64,000 nt of DNA from Heliopora coerulea (lineage: Eukaryota; Cnidaria; Anthozoa; Scleralcyonacea; Helioporidae), in NCBI GenBank assembly GCA_030142905.1, contig JASJOG010000210.1:372001-436000 (forward strand), in the 5' to 3' direction. A program made the position numbers and the translations under genes. Numbering within the stretch: the stretch's first letter is position 1; the number at the start of each line of letters is the position of its first letter. The notes below the pieces were generated by a model. It made no database searches. It was not told the origin of the DNA and saw nothing but the letters and a program-made list of their open reading frames with translations. This document shows positions 45,964 through 54,315 of this stretch, one piece after another.

Positions 45964-46368
45964 TTAAATATATTTAAAAAGTATATATCCACTGGCAGTA
46001 CCAATCACACTTATTGTTAAATATTGATAATCCTTCATTTCATCACTCGGTTTATAATGATCTGATAATTGTGGTTCTTTATATTGTATTGATTGAATCT
46101 GTCTCAGTTCATCTAATACTTTATTTGTTGTATTTATATTTCTATTAGTATCTGCCAACTCCTGCCGGAATTCTTGGATTCTATCATGTTGTTTTACTTC
46201 ATTTTCATAGAACTCTTGTTTAGTTTTTGCTAGGTTTTCTAATGCTTTATTATGACGTTTCATTTCCTCTTCATAACCATTTTTATCAATCATTTTAAGC
46301 AAATATCCTGCACCTCCAAATGAAACAGCTGCAAATTTTGTTTGTAAAGCACCAGCAACTAATGCCAT
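45964..46368 (-). CDS. 134-residue coiled-coil protein with hydrophobic ends
   Basis: An intact frame starts ATG 46368 behind TATATAAATA. Hydrophobic N-terminus (TKFAAVSFGGAGYLLKMI), coiled coil with GYEEEMKRHNKALENL, DEMKDY block, and C-terminal hydrophobic helix (ISVIGTASGYILFKYI). It matches the protein at 28208-28630 along its whole length. It is one of the few genes of this element without stops or frameshifts. Function unknown. Confidence 0.75.
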   Translation of the reverse strand: MALVAGALQTKFAAVSFGGAGYLLKMIDKNGYEEEMKRHNKALENLAKTKQEFYENEVKQHDRIQEFRQELADTNRNINTTNKVLDELRQIQSIQYKEPQLSDHYKPSDEMKDYQYLTISVIGTASGYILFKYI

Positions 46369-46455
46369 TTATTTATATAATTAATCAGATTTGAATGGAT
46401 CTGTTGGAATATATTTCTTATTCTGTAACTATTTTACTAATGAGTTTCGAAAGCT

Positions 46456-47306
46456 TTTAAATTTAGCGGTAAAAAATTGCCATTTTTCTGTTCAACGGCG
46501 AAGTCTATTAACAAGTTGATGGCGTTGCCATGGGTTCTCCCCTGCGACCTCTCTTTGCGAATATTTTCCTTTCTCACTATGAGACTGTTTGGCTTAATGA
46601 TTGCCCGTCTAATTTTAAACCGTTGTTTTACCGTCGTTATGTTGACGATTGTTTCATTTTATTTCGTTCTCCCGATCACGTTATTCCGTTCCTCAATTAT
46701 CTCAACTCTAGGCATTCCAAAATAAAATTTATGCATGAATTAGAAGTCAACAAATCCTTGCCGTTCTTAGACATCAATATCGTCCGTTCCAATGGTTGCT
46801 TTTTAACTAATGTTTACCGCAAACCCACTTTTACAGGTCTTCTTACTTCCTTTGATTCCTTCATTCCGTTTTATCACAGAATGGGTTTGATTTTCTCTTT
46901 ACTTAACCGCTGTTTCAGTATTTGTTCTACCTACGTTATTTTTCATGTCGAACTAGAAAAACTAAAACGCATTTTTATTAACAATGGTTATCCGGTAAAA
47001 CTTCTTGACAGATGTATCGCCTCCTTTCTAGACAAAGTCTTCTCCAAATCAACTAAATTGCTTACGACTCCCAAACATGTTGTTTACCTCTCTTTACTAT
47101 TTACTGGGGTACATTTCTTTCATATCCTAACTCAGATAAAAAAACTTTTCTCATCCGCTTTTCCTCACATCAACATCAGGTGTGTTGCTCACCCGTCGCT
47201 TAGACTTTTACATTTCTTCTTTTTTAAAGACAAGATTCCTCTACGCTTAAGATCGTATGTAGTTTATCATTTTACGTGTCGAAGCTGCGGAGCTTCGTAT
47301 GTCTGA
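46456..47306 (+). pseudogene. PLE reverse transcriptase, C-terminal part
   Basis: After a short broken lead (LLNLAVKNCHF) comes VDGVAMGSPLRPLFANIF, the RT block before the catalytic turn. Then RRYVDDCFILF near 46645, SLPFLDINIVRSNGCFLTNV with YRKPTFTG, the primer-grip-like block typical of Penelope RTs, and a helical thumb. It continues to the Cys-rich linker (FTCRSCGASYV) before the endonuclease. The two catalytic Asp are present. The N-terminal fingers are missing through 5' truncation, and a frameshift precedes 46530. Confidence 0.85.
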
Positions 47307-47570
47307 GAAACCATCCGGCACCTCCATACACGCGTATCTGACCATATGGGAATCTCACCTCTCACAGGTAAAAAGCGCACTAACCCTCCCCTCACCAGTA
47401 TTCTTTCATACCACCGTGACACGGATCACCCAGTCTCCTTTGATGATTTTAAAATCCTTTCTTCCTGTCCTTTTAAGTTCGAACTTCTCTTACGAGAAAG
47501 TCTACTCATTCGCAATCTTAAACCCTCTTTAAATGCCAATATTGGCTCAGCACCACTTTTCCTTTTATAA
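47263..47570 (+). pseudogene. PLE GIY-YIG endonuclease
   Basis: The frame VVYHFTCRSCGASYV supplies the Cys-rich first block. The YIG/Arg helix follows but in a shifted frame at about 47300, after which the downstream part (near 47346-47570) includes NPPLTSILSYHRDTDHPVSF and ELLLRESLLIRNLKPSLN; the last Glu/Asn helix is typical of the nuclease C-terminus. One frameshift separates blocks, so no active enzyme is expected. Confidence 0.75.
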
Positions 47571-47710
47571 TTTCTTCTTTACTCTTCCATGCTGTTAGTG
47601 TTACTCATACCTGTAACTTTTATTTTTAGTACGTCCTCTGATTGGTTAATGCATGAATATTATTACACTCTGTAACTATATACTTAGGCTTTAGGCAGTT
47701 ATGTAAATTA

Positions 47711-47751
47711 TTCACTGATAATGTTGTGATGGATACAACGAAACGTCAGAA
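47711..47751 (+). ncRNA. hammerhead-like motif, decayed
   Basis: CTGATAA (core with G8 changed to A), an extra T, stem GTTGT/ACAAC, GAAAC and GTC. It is a diverged copy of 259-299; stem I has one mismatch next to the core. Confidence 0.5.
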
Positions 47752-48085
47752 CTTTATTAAACATTATGATTTTACTTCTGTGTCCGACTCGATGGCTTTC
47801 ATAAAGATATTTTGCTAGGCTTTGATATTCCTCTTGGGATTACGTTTTCCGCCTAGTCAATCCATAGTTGATGTTTTAAAGAAACAATGTACTTCCTGCC
47901 ACACCAACCGCTAGTTTTGCAGTGTCTTTTAAATCTATTGCATCTGTTAGTTTCTCTTTCAATACTTTTTACTAATCATGGATAATCCTACAACACCAAC
48001 AGTTACCAATGTTGCATCATATAATTCATTCATAATTTCTTTCTCTTGCATTTTACTTATATATAATATTTTATATTTTATCAGC

Positions 48086-48918
48086 TCAGCTGATTCTATG
48101 GAATTTTATTAAATGGTTGTTTAAAGTGTTGTTATTTCTAAAACGATTTCTACAATATAAACATTCTATTCTAGTATTTTCCATGTAAATTATAATTTCT
48201 TTGATACATTCATCATAATCACTGGATACTAAGCATTTATATTTATTCCATTCATATTTCTTTAAATTTTCCTTTTGTGGTTCTGACAATGTTCCATTAG
48301 TTTTTGGTGTTTGAAATTCAATACAAAAGCTATTATAATGTTTATGTAAACTATTTATAATAAGATCTGGTTGTCCTTTTTGGTATCCTTTTTTATATGA
48401 ACTAATTCTCTTTGATACAGTGTCTTGCAATTCTCCTACTCCTGCGGTAAGAAGTGCATCAGGATAATGTTTCTTTATAAAATGAACAACTCTAGTGTGT
48501 AAATTGTATTAATTTTCTATTTTAAAAGTGTTCATTTTTGGATTATTAAATGTGCTAGCAGATAATCTGTAAAAACCGTATTTTCTAATGGAAGGTGATA
48601 CTTCATTAGTAACCCATCTTTTGAATTTTTTTAGCTGCTTCTAATTCAGATTTTAATAATAATGAATACATTCCACTTTCATTTATAAAAATACACCAAT
48701 AAGTTTTTCCAAGGGGTAACGAAATGTTACCCCTGCTATTGAAGGGTAAAGTCTTCTTATCTTCATGGTCAACATGATCTATTATTGCTTTTTTACTATT
48801 TTTATAACCTAATAAAGAAGCAATTTTTTTTGGCTTTAAACCAAGGATTACCAGACTTATCAATATAAGCATTTATAGTGAAATTTAATCCTGTGTTTGT
48901 GTATTCTTTCAACTCCAT
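48086..48918 (-). pseudogene. Bro-N plus VRR-NUC plus C2H2 fusion protein
   Basis: ATG 48918 begins an N-terminal Bro-N domain: LLGYKNSKKAIIDHVDHEDK, then CIFINESGMYSLLLKSELEA, then in another frame KRWVTNEVSPSIRKYGFY. A VRR-NUC type nuclease follows: GYQKGQPDLI near 48370-48400, IEFQTPK, and LSEPQKENLKKYEW. It ends with a C2H2 finger, CLYCRNRFRNNNTLNNHLIKFH. Two frameshifts in A/T runs (near 48827 and 48627) and one in-frame stop near 48510 break it. The expected catalytic Lys of the ExK motif is Gln here. Bro-N binds DNA in baculovirus and phage proteins, and VRR-NUC is a repair or restriction nuclease fold. Together with the finger this suggests a DNA-targeted nuclease or regulator. Element 1 lacks it. 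Confidence 0.75.
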
Positions 48919-49049
48919 CTATAATCTATATACATAATTCTTTAAGCCTCTTTAAAATTAGAAAAAATACACCAATGGACCTGACCTCGCTTGAAACGAG
49001 GGTAGGTATTTTTACCATTAAACCAGGAATTTCCAAGGTTCATAAACCT

Positions 49050-49358
49050 CTATTCCAAGGTATCTAGAAATTTTTTTGGTTTATCTCGAGGAACTTCAAT
49101 TATTTTTACTTCTTTCTTATCATTATCAGCTAAGCTCTTTTTTCTTGCATAATACAAACTTACAATTGCTACTGTAACTCCTATAACATTTAATATTAGA
49201 CTATAATTAATGTTACTTATATTTTCATTTTTATCTTCTTGTTGTTCCTTATGAAGTTTTCTTTCTTTATTAAGTTGTGCTAAACGTTTACCTGCTTCAA
49301 CTCTTTTAGGATCTTTCTCTTTTAAAATAGTGGTTATTTTAGGTGTTTCTTCAGACAT
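49050..49358 (-). CDS. 102-residue basic membrane protein
   Basis: An intact frame: a charged N-terminal helix (ILKEKDPKRVEAGKRLAQLN), Lys/Glu-rich stretch, one membrane segment (YSLILNVIGVTVAIVSLYYA), then a basic tail ending KPKKFLDTLE. It is homologous to 27570-27921 of element 1, where it is fused to the fibre frame. Small single-span basic proteins are common in virion membranes, but the role here is unknown. Confidence 0.7.
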   Translation of the reverse strand: MSEETPKITTILKEKDPKRVEAGKRLAQLNKERKLHKEQQEDKNENISNINYSLILNVIGVTVAIVSLYYARKKSLADNDKKEVKIIEVPRDKPKKFLDTLE

Positions 49359-49505
49359 CTTATAGTATATCTTATGTTTTGCTTACAACAGTCTTGCAGT
49401 TATCTATCAGGTGATCTGTCAACATTCTTACACTAGATCTATTAGATATCTGTAAACAATCTGTCAGATTTCTTTGACATTCCATTAATAGTTGACAAAG
49501 ATCTC

Positions 49506-49919
49506 TTACTTGTCATCCAGTACTTTTGTATCTGTCAAAGACATTGTCTCCTCAAATGGAATACCATTGAAGTATGTTTGAAGTTGTATTAAGATTTTAT
49601 TATAACTTGTGTATGCAAATCTACAGCTTTCTATATGCTTATTTATATCACTTTTAGTAATATATCCTTGAATAATTACACTAACACCTGTAATGGATAA
49701 ACTTATGAAATCTGTGAATGGGGCAAGAACACTTCCTATAACTGTGAGTGTTATAGAGGACATATTTAATGTTAATTTTGTTTTCTTTAACTTCTTATAT
49801 TTCCCTTTATAACAAGTTGGTAATTTATGGTAATATGAATACCAATCTTTTAGCTTATTTACCTCTTCTTCTGTGAGTTTATTATTGATATCTAAATGTT
49901 TTATAGAATTTTTCTTCAT
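49506..49919 (-). CDS. 137-residue two-span membrane protein
   Basis: An intact frame from ATG 49919. A basic helical lead (YYHKLPTCYKGKYKKLKK), two hydrophobic spans (SSITLTVIGSVLAPF and SLSITGVSVIIQGYI), then an amphipathic helix with ESCRFAYTSYNKILIQLQTY. The layout, two spans followed by an FAYTSYNKIL helix, resembles SLATT-like membrane proteins; this is a pattern-level guess. It overlaps the fibre stop by four bases. No counterpart in element 1. Confidence 0.6.
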   Translation of the reverse strand: MKKNSIKHLDINNKLTEEEVNKLKDWYSYYHKLPTCYKGKYKKLKKTKLTLNMSSITLTVIGSVLAPFTDFISLSITGVSVIIQGYITKSDINKHIESCRFAYTSYNKILIQLQTYFNGIPFEETMSLTDTKVLDDK

Positions 49920-50647
49920 TCAATATATAATATATTGTAAATTAATTCGTAATTAATTAATGGTGTATTACCGGAAGTTTGAACTGATATTATAAATAAT
50001 TTATATTGAGGAAAATCTTGACCAAGTAAATTCTCAACTGTATTAGAATAATTAATAATATATAACCTATTAGGACTTGTTTGTGGAGTAACATAATCAT
50101 ATTTTATGTTTGTATTACTTAAAGAAATCCTATTTCCAATTGAAGTAACTTTTAATGTTCCATCATTTTTATAAGCTCTTAAATAAATATCAAAACTACC
50201 GTTAAGATTAGCATCTGACATTGAAGAACCGAGAAACATCCTTTCAACATTTAATCTAGTTGTATTAATAGGATTATAATAATATAATGGTGTATATGGA
50301 TTGTTTAATGGAAAATATAAATCATCAGCTTTAATTGAAAAATCAAATATCTTTCTGTCAAAAGATATGAATTTTATGTCCACATAAGTCTTATTAGTGA
50401 CATCATAATTTGAAGTTGGGAAAGTTGTTTGTTTTATCTTATAATATCCCATATTTATATTTCCATCTGCAATGGCTTTTAATTTCTTTCAGTTATCATC
50501 TACATACTTTTTTTTTTTGTTAAATGATTGTTATTTGTAGGAGCTGCAGATTGTGAAATAATAGCGTTATCTGCCATAATTATGTCTTCCTGACCGACTG
50601 CCAGCTGAGCTGTTTGTGTTTCAGTTTATCCATAGAAAAGACTCATT
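49916..50647 (-). pseudogene. fibre protein, short form
   Basis: ATG 50647 starts MSLFYG, as the element 1 fibre starts MSLFTG. One shaft repeat remains (NNNHLTKKKKYVDDN, GNINMGYYKIKQT), then DVTNKTYVDIKF, matching ATNKTYVDYQI in element 1. The following 140 residues are beta-rich but unlike the element 1 head, so the attachment head differs between the elements. Two in-frame stops (near codons 7 and 53) in an otherwise single frame. The shaft has shrunk from four repeats to about one. Confidence 0.65.
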
Positions 50648-50656
50648 TATGTGTAT

Positions 50657-50866
50657 TATAACAAATATTTGCTTATTATATAACTGCTTGTAGTAGATGA
50701 TACTAATATGATGACTAAATCACTTTGTTTTACTTTTTTGTCTATATGAAAGTCGACTTTTGGCTTTACCTTCTGATCTTTTAATTTGTCCATACGAAAG
50801 TCAACTTTTGGCTTTACCTTCTGGTCAACTTTTGGTTTCTCTATATGACTGACTTTGCTTAGATTT
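50657..50866 (-). CDS. Lys-rich repeat peptide with hydrophobic C-terminus
   Basis: An open minus-strand frame without a clear start holds repeats of DQKVKPKVDF(R/H)(M/I)DK and ends with a hydrophobic segment (DLVIILVSSTTSSYIISKYL). The repeat is visible in DNA as two copies of cttttggctttaccttctg (50757, 50805), with a partial third. It stops 10 bases before the fibre start codon. It could be the remnant of a small basic virion protein. Low confidence. Confidence 0.35.
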
Positions 50867-50960
50867 TAATTAATACCGAATTTCATATTATCCGTGGCAA
50901 TTCTAAGTTTATTATTAAATCCAGGTTAAGGATCTCTTAAAATAATTAAATTACTTGGTA

Positions 50961-51884
50961 TTAGCCATTATTAATTAACTCTGTATCTTTTTTAGTAACA
51001 CCATTACTCACAGTAGGAATGAACTTTTTATGATCATTAAGAGGATCTTTAATTGACCCAGTACCTGGCTTATTTTGAAGTCTATATTGATCTTGATTTG
51101 TTACACCTCTTTCTGGATCTTCTGTAAGAAGACGTCCCTGCCATGTCCATTTAGGTATATGGTCTTTAAGGAAAGTAACATTATATCTACGTAAAAAGTT
51201 ATCAGCTTGAGTTGTTAGTTCCCTCATTACTTTCCTTATTGTGAAATATAAATGGAACCTCAGAGATGTTATTTGTTTATCAGTTTGACTATTAAAAGTC
51301 AGATGTTGTATTGATATTCCACAGTAATAAATTGCCAACCATGCACCAATATATGACTGGTAATATGGTTCCTTTAGATTCCATTTTACATTGTAGTTAT
51401 TTGGTATTTTTAGTGGAGGAAGATTACTATTAAAATAGTCACTATTATTTACATATATTCTGAAGTTATTCACTAGGTAATTAAGTATCATATCAGTAGG
51501 GAAATTGTTATAGTAGTAATCAACACCATCTATTGGATATAATCTTTTATGTTTTTTACCTTTAGGAAGATCCATTATTGTTCCACTACTGTTCCATTTT
51601 GATAGGAATTGTTTGTGTGAATATAGATATCTTGTCATGGATTTGTCATTAAGAAATGTTTCACTTGTAATGTCTGTAATAATGATGTCACTATTTTTGA
51701 AATATATTGCAGTGTTTTGGATATCACCATTTCTTTTCAATGTTACATCAAACTCAAACTTTGATAGGTCTGCATTTGGATACTTTTTGATGAAATTAGC
51801 CATCATTTTTAACCTCTCTTTTCTGGAATTTTCCACAGCTTTATCATAATTATCTCCGTAATAGTTCTTTATGGAATCTTCCAT
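50961..51884 (-). CDS. 307-residue conserved-looking Polinton protein, unnamed
   Basis: An intact frame from ATG 51884. It has an N-terminal charged helix, a middle rich in Tyr/Asn with KGKKHKRLYPIDGVDYYYNN, then YQSYIGAWLAIYYCGISIQH, FHLYFTIRKVMRELTTQADN, and a polar C-terminus ending PLNDHKKFIPTVS. No membrane span is obvious. I cannot assign a fold. Position beside capsid-type genes and an undamaged 307 codons argue for a structural or packaging role. It is the longest intact gene of this element and diverges from the minor capsid gene across only 25 bases. Confidence 0.6.
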   Translation of the reverse strand: MEDSIKNYYGDNYDKAVENSRKERLKMMANFIKKYPNADLSKFEFDVTLKRNGDIQNTAIYFKNSDIIITDITSETFLNDKSMTRYLYSHKQFLSKWNSSGTIMDLPKGKKHKRLYPIDGVDYYYNNFPTDMILNYLVNNFRIYVNNSDYFNSNLPPLKIPNNYNVKWNLKEPYYQSYIGAWLAIYYCGISIQHLTFNSQTDKQITSLRFHLYFTIRKVMRELTTQADNFLRRYNVTFLKDHIPKWTWQGRLLTEDPERGVTNQDQYRLQNKPGTGSIKDPLNDHKKFIPTVSNGVTKKDTELINNG

Positions 51885-51909
51885 CTATATACAATATACC
51901 GTACTATAT
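51885..51909. promoter_or_regulatory. bidirectional promoter gap of 25 bases
   Basis: The gap between the start codons of the leftward 307-residue gene and the rightward capsid-type gene contains TATATAC and ACTATATA on opposite sides. It marks the switch from leftward to rightward transcription in the element. Confidence 0.5.
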
Positions 51910-52551
51910 ATGAAGAAACTAATTATACTTATAAATGACAGCACAAAGAAATTGGAATTAGATGAATCATTTATAATTGAGAATGAAAACCCATATCTGT
52001 TGGTTAAGAAGGCTACTGTTTTTCGGAAGTATAATAATATTACTGCTTCTAGTAATGAAATTACATATAATGGTAATAAAATAACCATTGAAGATGGATA
52101 TTGGACATTTAATATGCTCAAAAAAGAGATTGCGAGTTGTGGTAATGTAACTTTAGAAGCAAATAGATATGATGGAATATGTTCTATCACCACGGATAAT
52201 ACAATTAATTTGAAAAATTTAGGACTAATATTAGGATTCAATAAAAACCAAGTAATAACTGCTAATACGAAAACAAAAAGTGGGAAACATGTGGATACTA
52301 ATAATGGTTTGGAATACATAGAAGTATCTTGTAGTTTGGTTAAAATGTCAGAAAATATCAATTTAAATGGAAAGGAAAGTAATGCTATAGCGGCATTACT
52401 AATAACCAGCACACAGTCGTTAAATGGTGGAGTTCAGCATTATTTTGACATTGAATCTAGAGTACAAATAGACAAAGGTGTTATAAATAAAATTGATTTC
52501 AATATTCCTGTAAATGTTGGTAAAGTTCTGTTGGATTTATACATAATGTAA
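51910..52551 (+). CDS. minor capsid (penton-like) protein
   Basis: The preferred start is ATG 51910 (MKKLIILINDST), because an earlier ATG at 51871 lies inside the divergent gene. About 213 residues, strongly beta-patterned: NPYLLVKKATVFRKYNNI, EANRYDGICSITTDN, LGLILGFNK, GLEYIEVSCSLVKM, and the end INKIDFNIPVNVGKVLLDLY. Single jelly-roll minor capsids of Polintons have this size and sit near the major capsid. The LGF block and the final strand are shared with the partial copy at 25997-26410. Intact frame. Identification as penton-like is inference. Confidence 0.6.
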   Translation: MKKLIILINDSTKKLELDESFIIENENPYLLVKKATVFRKYNNITASSNEITYNGNKITIEDGYWTFNMLKKEIASCGNVTLEANRYDGICSITTDNTINLKNLGLILGFNKNQVITANTKTKSGKHVDTNNGLEYIEVSCSLVKMSENINLNGKESNAIAALLITSTQSLNGGVQHYFDIESRVQIDKGVINKIDFNIPVNVGKVLLDLYIM

Positions 52552-52556
52552 TTTAT

Positions 52557-53635
52557 ATGGACATAGAACAAGGATTGAGAGATATGTATTACAATCCAAA
52601 AACTGGCTATCAATCATCAGAGAGATTATATAAAAAAGCATTAGAAGATGGGTTAAATGTAAGTAGAAAACTTGTAAATGAATGGTTAAAATCACAGGAT
52701 ACATATGGCAGGTATAAACCAACTGTTAGAAAACATAAATTTAAAAAGACATATGTTGATTACCTTTGTGATCAAATTCAAATGGATTTAAGAGATATTG
52801 GGCAAGTATAAAAATCAAAATAAAGGATATTATTGGATATTAACAGCTGTTTAGATTCTTAGCAGATATGCCTTCGCTGTAGCAGTTTATAGGAAAGACA
52901 CAAAGAATATGACTAAGGCAGTTGAAGAGTTATTAAAACAATATAAGAACCATTTTGATGACCAGCTGCCTAAACAAGCACAGTTTGATGATGGAAAAGA
53001 GTTTCATAATGTCGGTGTAAAAACATTATTAGAAAAACACGAAATAAAATACTTTTCTACGAAGTCGGATAAAAAGGCAGCTATTCTAGAAAGATTTAAC
53101 AGAACACTTAAAACTGCTATGTGGAAATATTTTTACTTATAAATGGATTGATGTTTTGGACCAATTTGGGTATAATTACTATAATACTAAGCATAGAACT
53201 ATGTTAATGAAACCAAAGGATGTGAGCAAAAAGAATGAAGACCCAGTGTGGACAACTTTATATGGTCATGTCAATGCTGAGTCACCATTACCTAAATTTA
53301 AAATAGGAGATATGGTTCGGATCTCTAAATATAAGTCTGTTTTTACTAAAGGTTATGAGGCTAACTTCACAGAAGAACTGTTCAGAGTAATTAAAGTTAT
53401 ACGTGGTTATCCAAATGTGTATGAAATAAAGGACTTGGAAGGTGAGCCATTTGTTGGGAAGTTTTATAAAGAGGAGTTGTCAGGTGTTAATAAGAAAGAT
53501 GATGTTTATAGAGTAGAGAAAATACTTAAGAGAAAAAAGGTAAAGGGTAAAAACGTGGTTTTAGCGAAATGGCTGGGTTATGACAGTAAACATAATAGTT
53601 GGATTCCAGAAAGTAGTGTTCAAGACATAGAATAG
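52557..53635 (+). pseudogene. retroviral-type integrase with chromodomain
   Basis: ATG 52557 follows the capsid gene by five bases. Three frames carry: an N-terminal helical part and first catalytic Asp (IQMDLRDI, near 52785); the core with the second Asp (QFDDGKEFHN near 52985) and Glu (ERFNRTLK near 53090); and a C-terminal SH3-like part (FKIGDMVRISKYKSVFTKGY) ending in a chromodomain (YRVEKILKRKKVKGKN, KWLGYDSKHNSWIPESS). This is the standard Polinton integrase, which makes the 6-bp duplication. Frameshifts near 52803 and 53140 and stops between 52812 and 52865 inactivate it. Confidence 0.9.
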
Positions 53636-53644
53636 TATATATAA

Positions 53645-54270
53645 ATGGCTGAAGGTGGATTTGATGACTATGAAATGGAAGACTTGAGTAAAAAGTATCC
53701 AGAATGTGATAATTTGAATGAACAACAATTGGATGATGAGTATGATAACCTTACAAGGAAGCGTTTAAACTTATTGAAAAGTGATACTGACCCTCAAGAT
53801 GAACAATTTGTTGATGTTAAAGAAAGGAAGAAATATATTAATAATATCCGTGATAAGAAGTTTAAGGAAACAACCTTCATATTTCCTGAATTACAAATTG
53901 AAAATGCTGCTCAAGACTTTGTAAGAAAAAACTAGGATAAAAACTTTAAACTTGACCCCTTGCATTATGTTAAAGCACTTGAATTAATACAAAATATTGA
54001 TAAAACAGGTAATAATATAACTTTCAAATTATTAACTAGTGGAACAAAACAAATAGTATAAGAAAGAGATTCTAACGGCGTATTACAATACAATGATGCA
54101 AAAACAGCAAAGGAAACTGTTTCACAATTTATAAAATTATTAAATGAAGTTGCAGTAGAACATAATGAAAGACAAGAAACTGTTGAAGACATGTCAATGG
54201 TTGATACAAATACAGATTTAACACCAATTAAGGGATTATGAGAAGAGAACAAAGAATTTAGAGGTGTATT
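53645..54270 (+). pseudogene. MAEGG protein, copy A
   Basis: ATG behind TATATAA. It reads MAEGGFDDYEMEDLSKKYPE, a helical acidic region with RKRLNLLKSDTDPQDEQ, and then IENAAQDFVRKN. In the same frame after a stop it continues with ALELIQNIDKTGNNITF and a polar linker up to TPIKGL. Copy B at 58862-59702 is the same gene with an extra internal repeat. Stops at 53933, 54058 and 54238. The function is unknown; a helical acidic accessory virion protein is possible. Its downstream partner was cut from it by the LINE at 54271. Confidence 0.6.
54251..54270 (+). repeat. LINE target site duplication, left
   Basis: AAAGAATTTAGAGGTGTATT matches 58247-58266 with one mismatch, and directly abuts the (CTT)n-type tail. 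Confidence 0.9.
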
Positions 54271-54315
54271 CTTCTTCTTCTTGATCGTCCATCGTATCCG
54301 ATGAAGACTGAAGTG

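Larger units (their letters stand above)
46447..47878 (+). mobile_element. Penelope-like element, 5'-truncated, nested in the Polinton
   Basis: Plus-strand coding remnants of RT and GIY-YIG endonuclease are followed by a 3' non-coding tail with a hammerhead-like motif, ending after gatgttttaa. The 3' tail is nearly identical to 190-427 and the RT start to the complement of 1-175. The element interrupts the 77-residue gene. No clear target duplication was found. Confidence 0.85.
46381..48051 (-). pseudogene. 77-residue-type protein split by a PLE insertion
   Basis: The N-terminal half (48051 to about 47879) reads QEKEIMNELYDATLVTVGVV, then has a frameshift near 47975. The C-terminal end (NKKYIPTDPFKSD, 46383-46425) lies on the other side of the inserted PLE. 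Both halves match the intact gene at 27962-28195. The TATA-like run ATATTATATATAAG precedes the start codon. Confidence 0.75.

Noticed and set aside
52537..52722. Minus-strand frame opposite the integrase start
   Set aside because: It is a shadow of the coding strand, as are the other antisense frames over PolB, RT and capsid genes.
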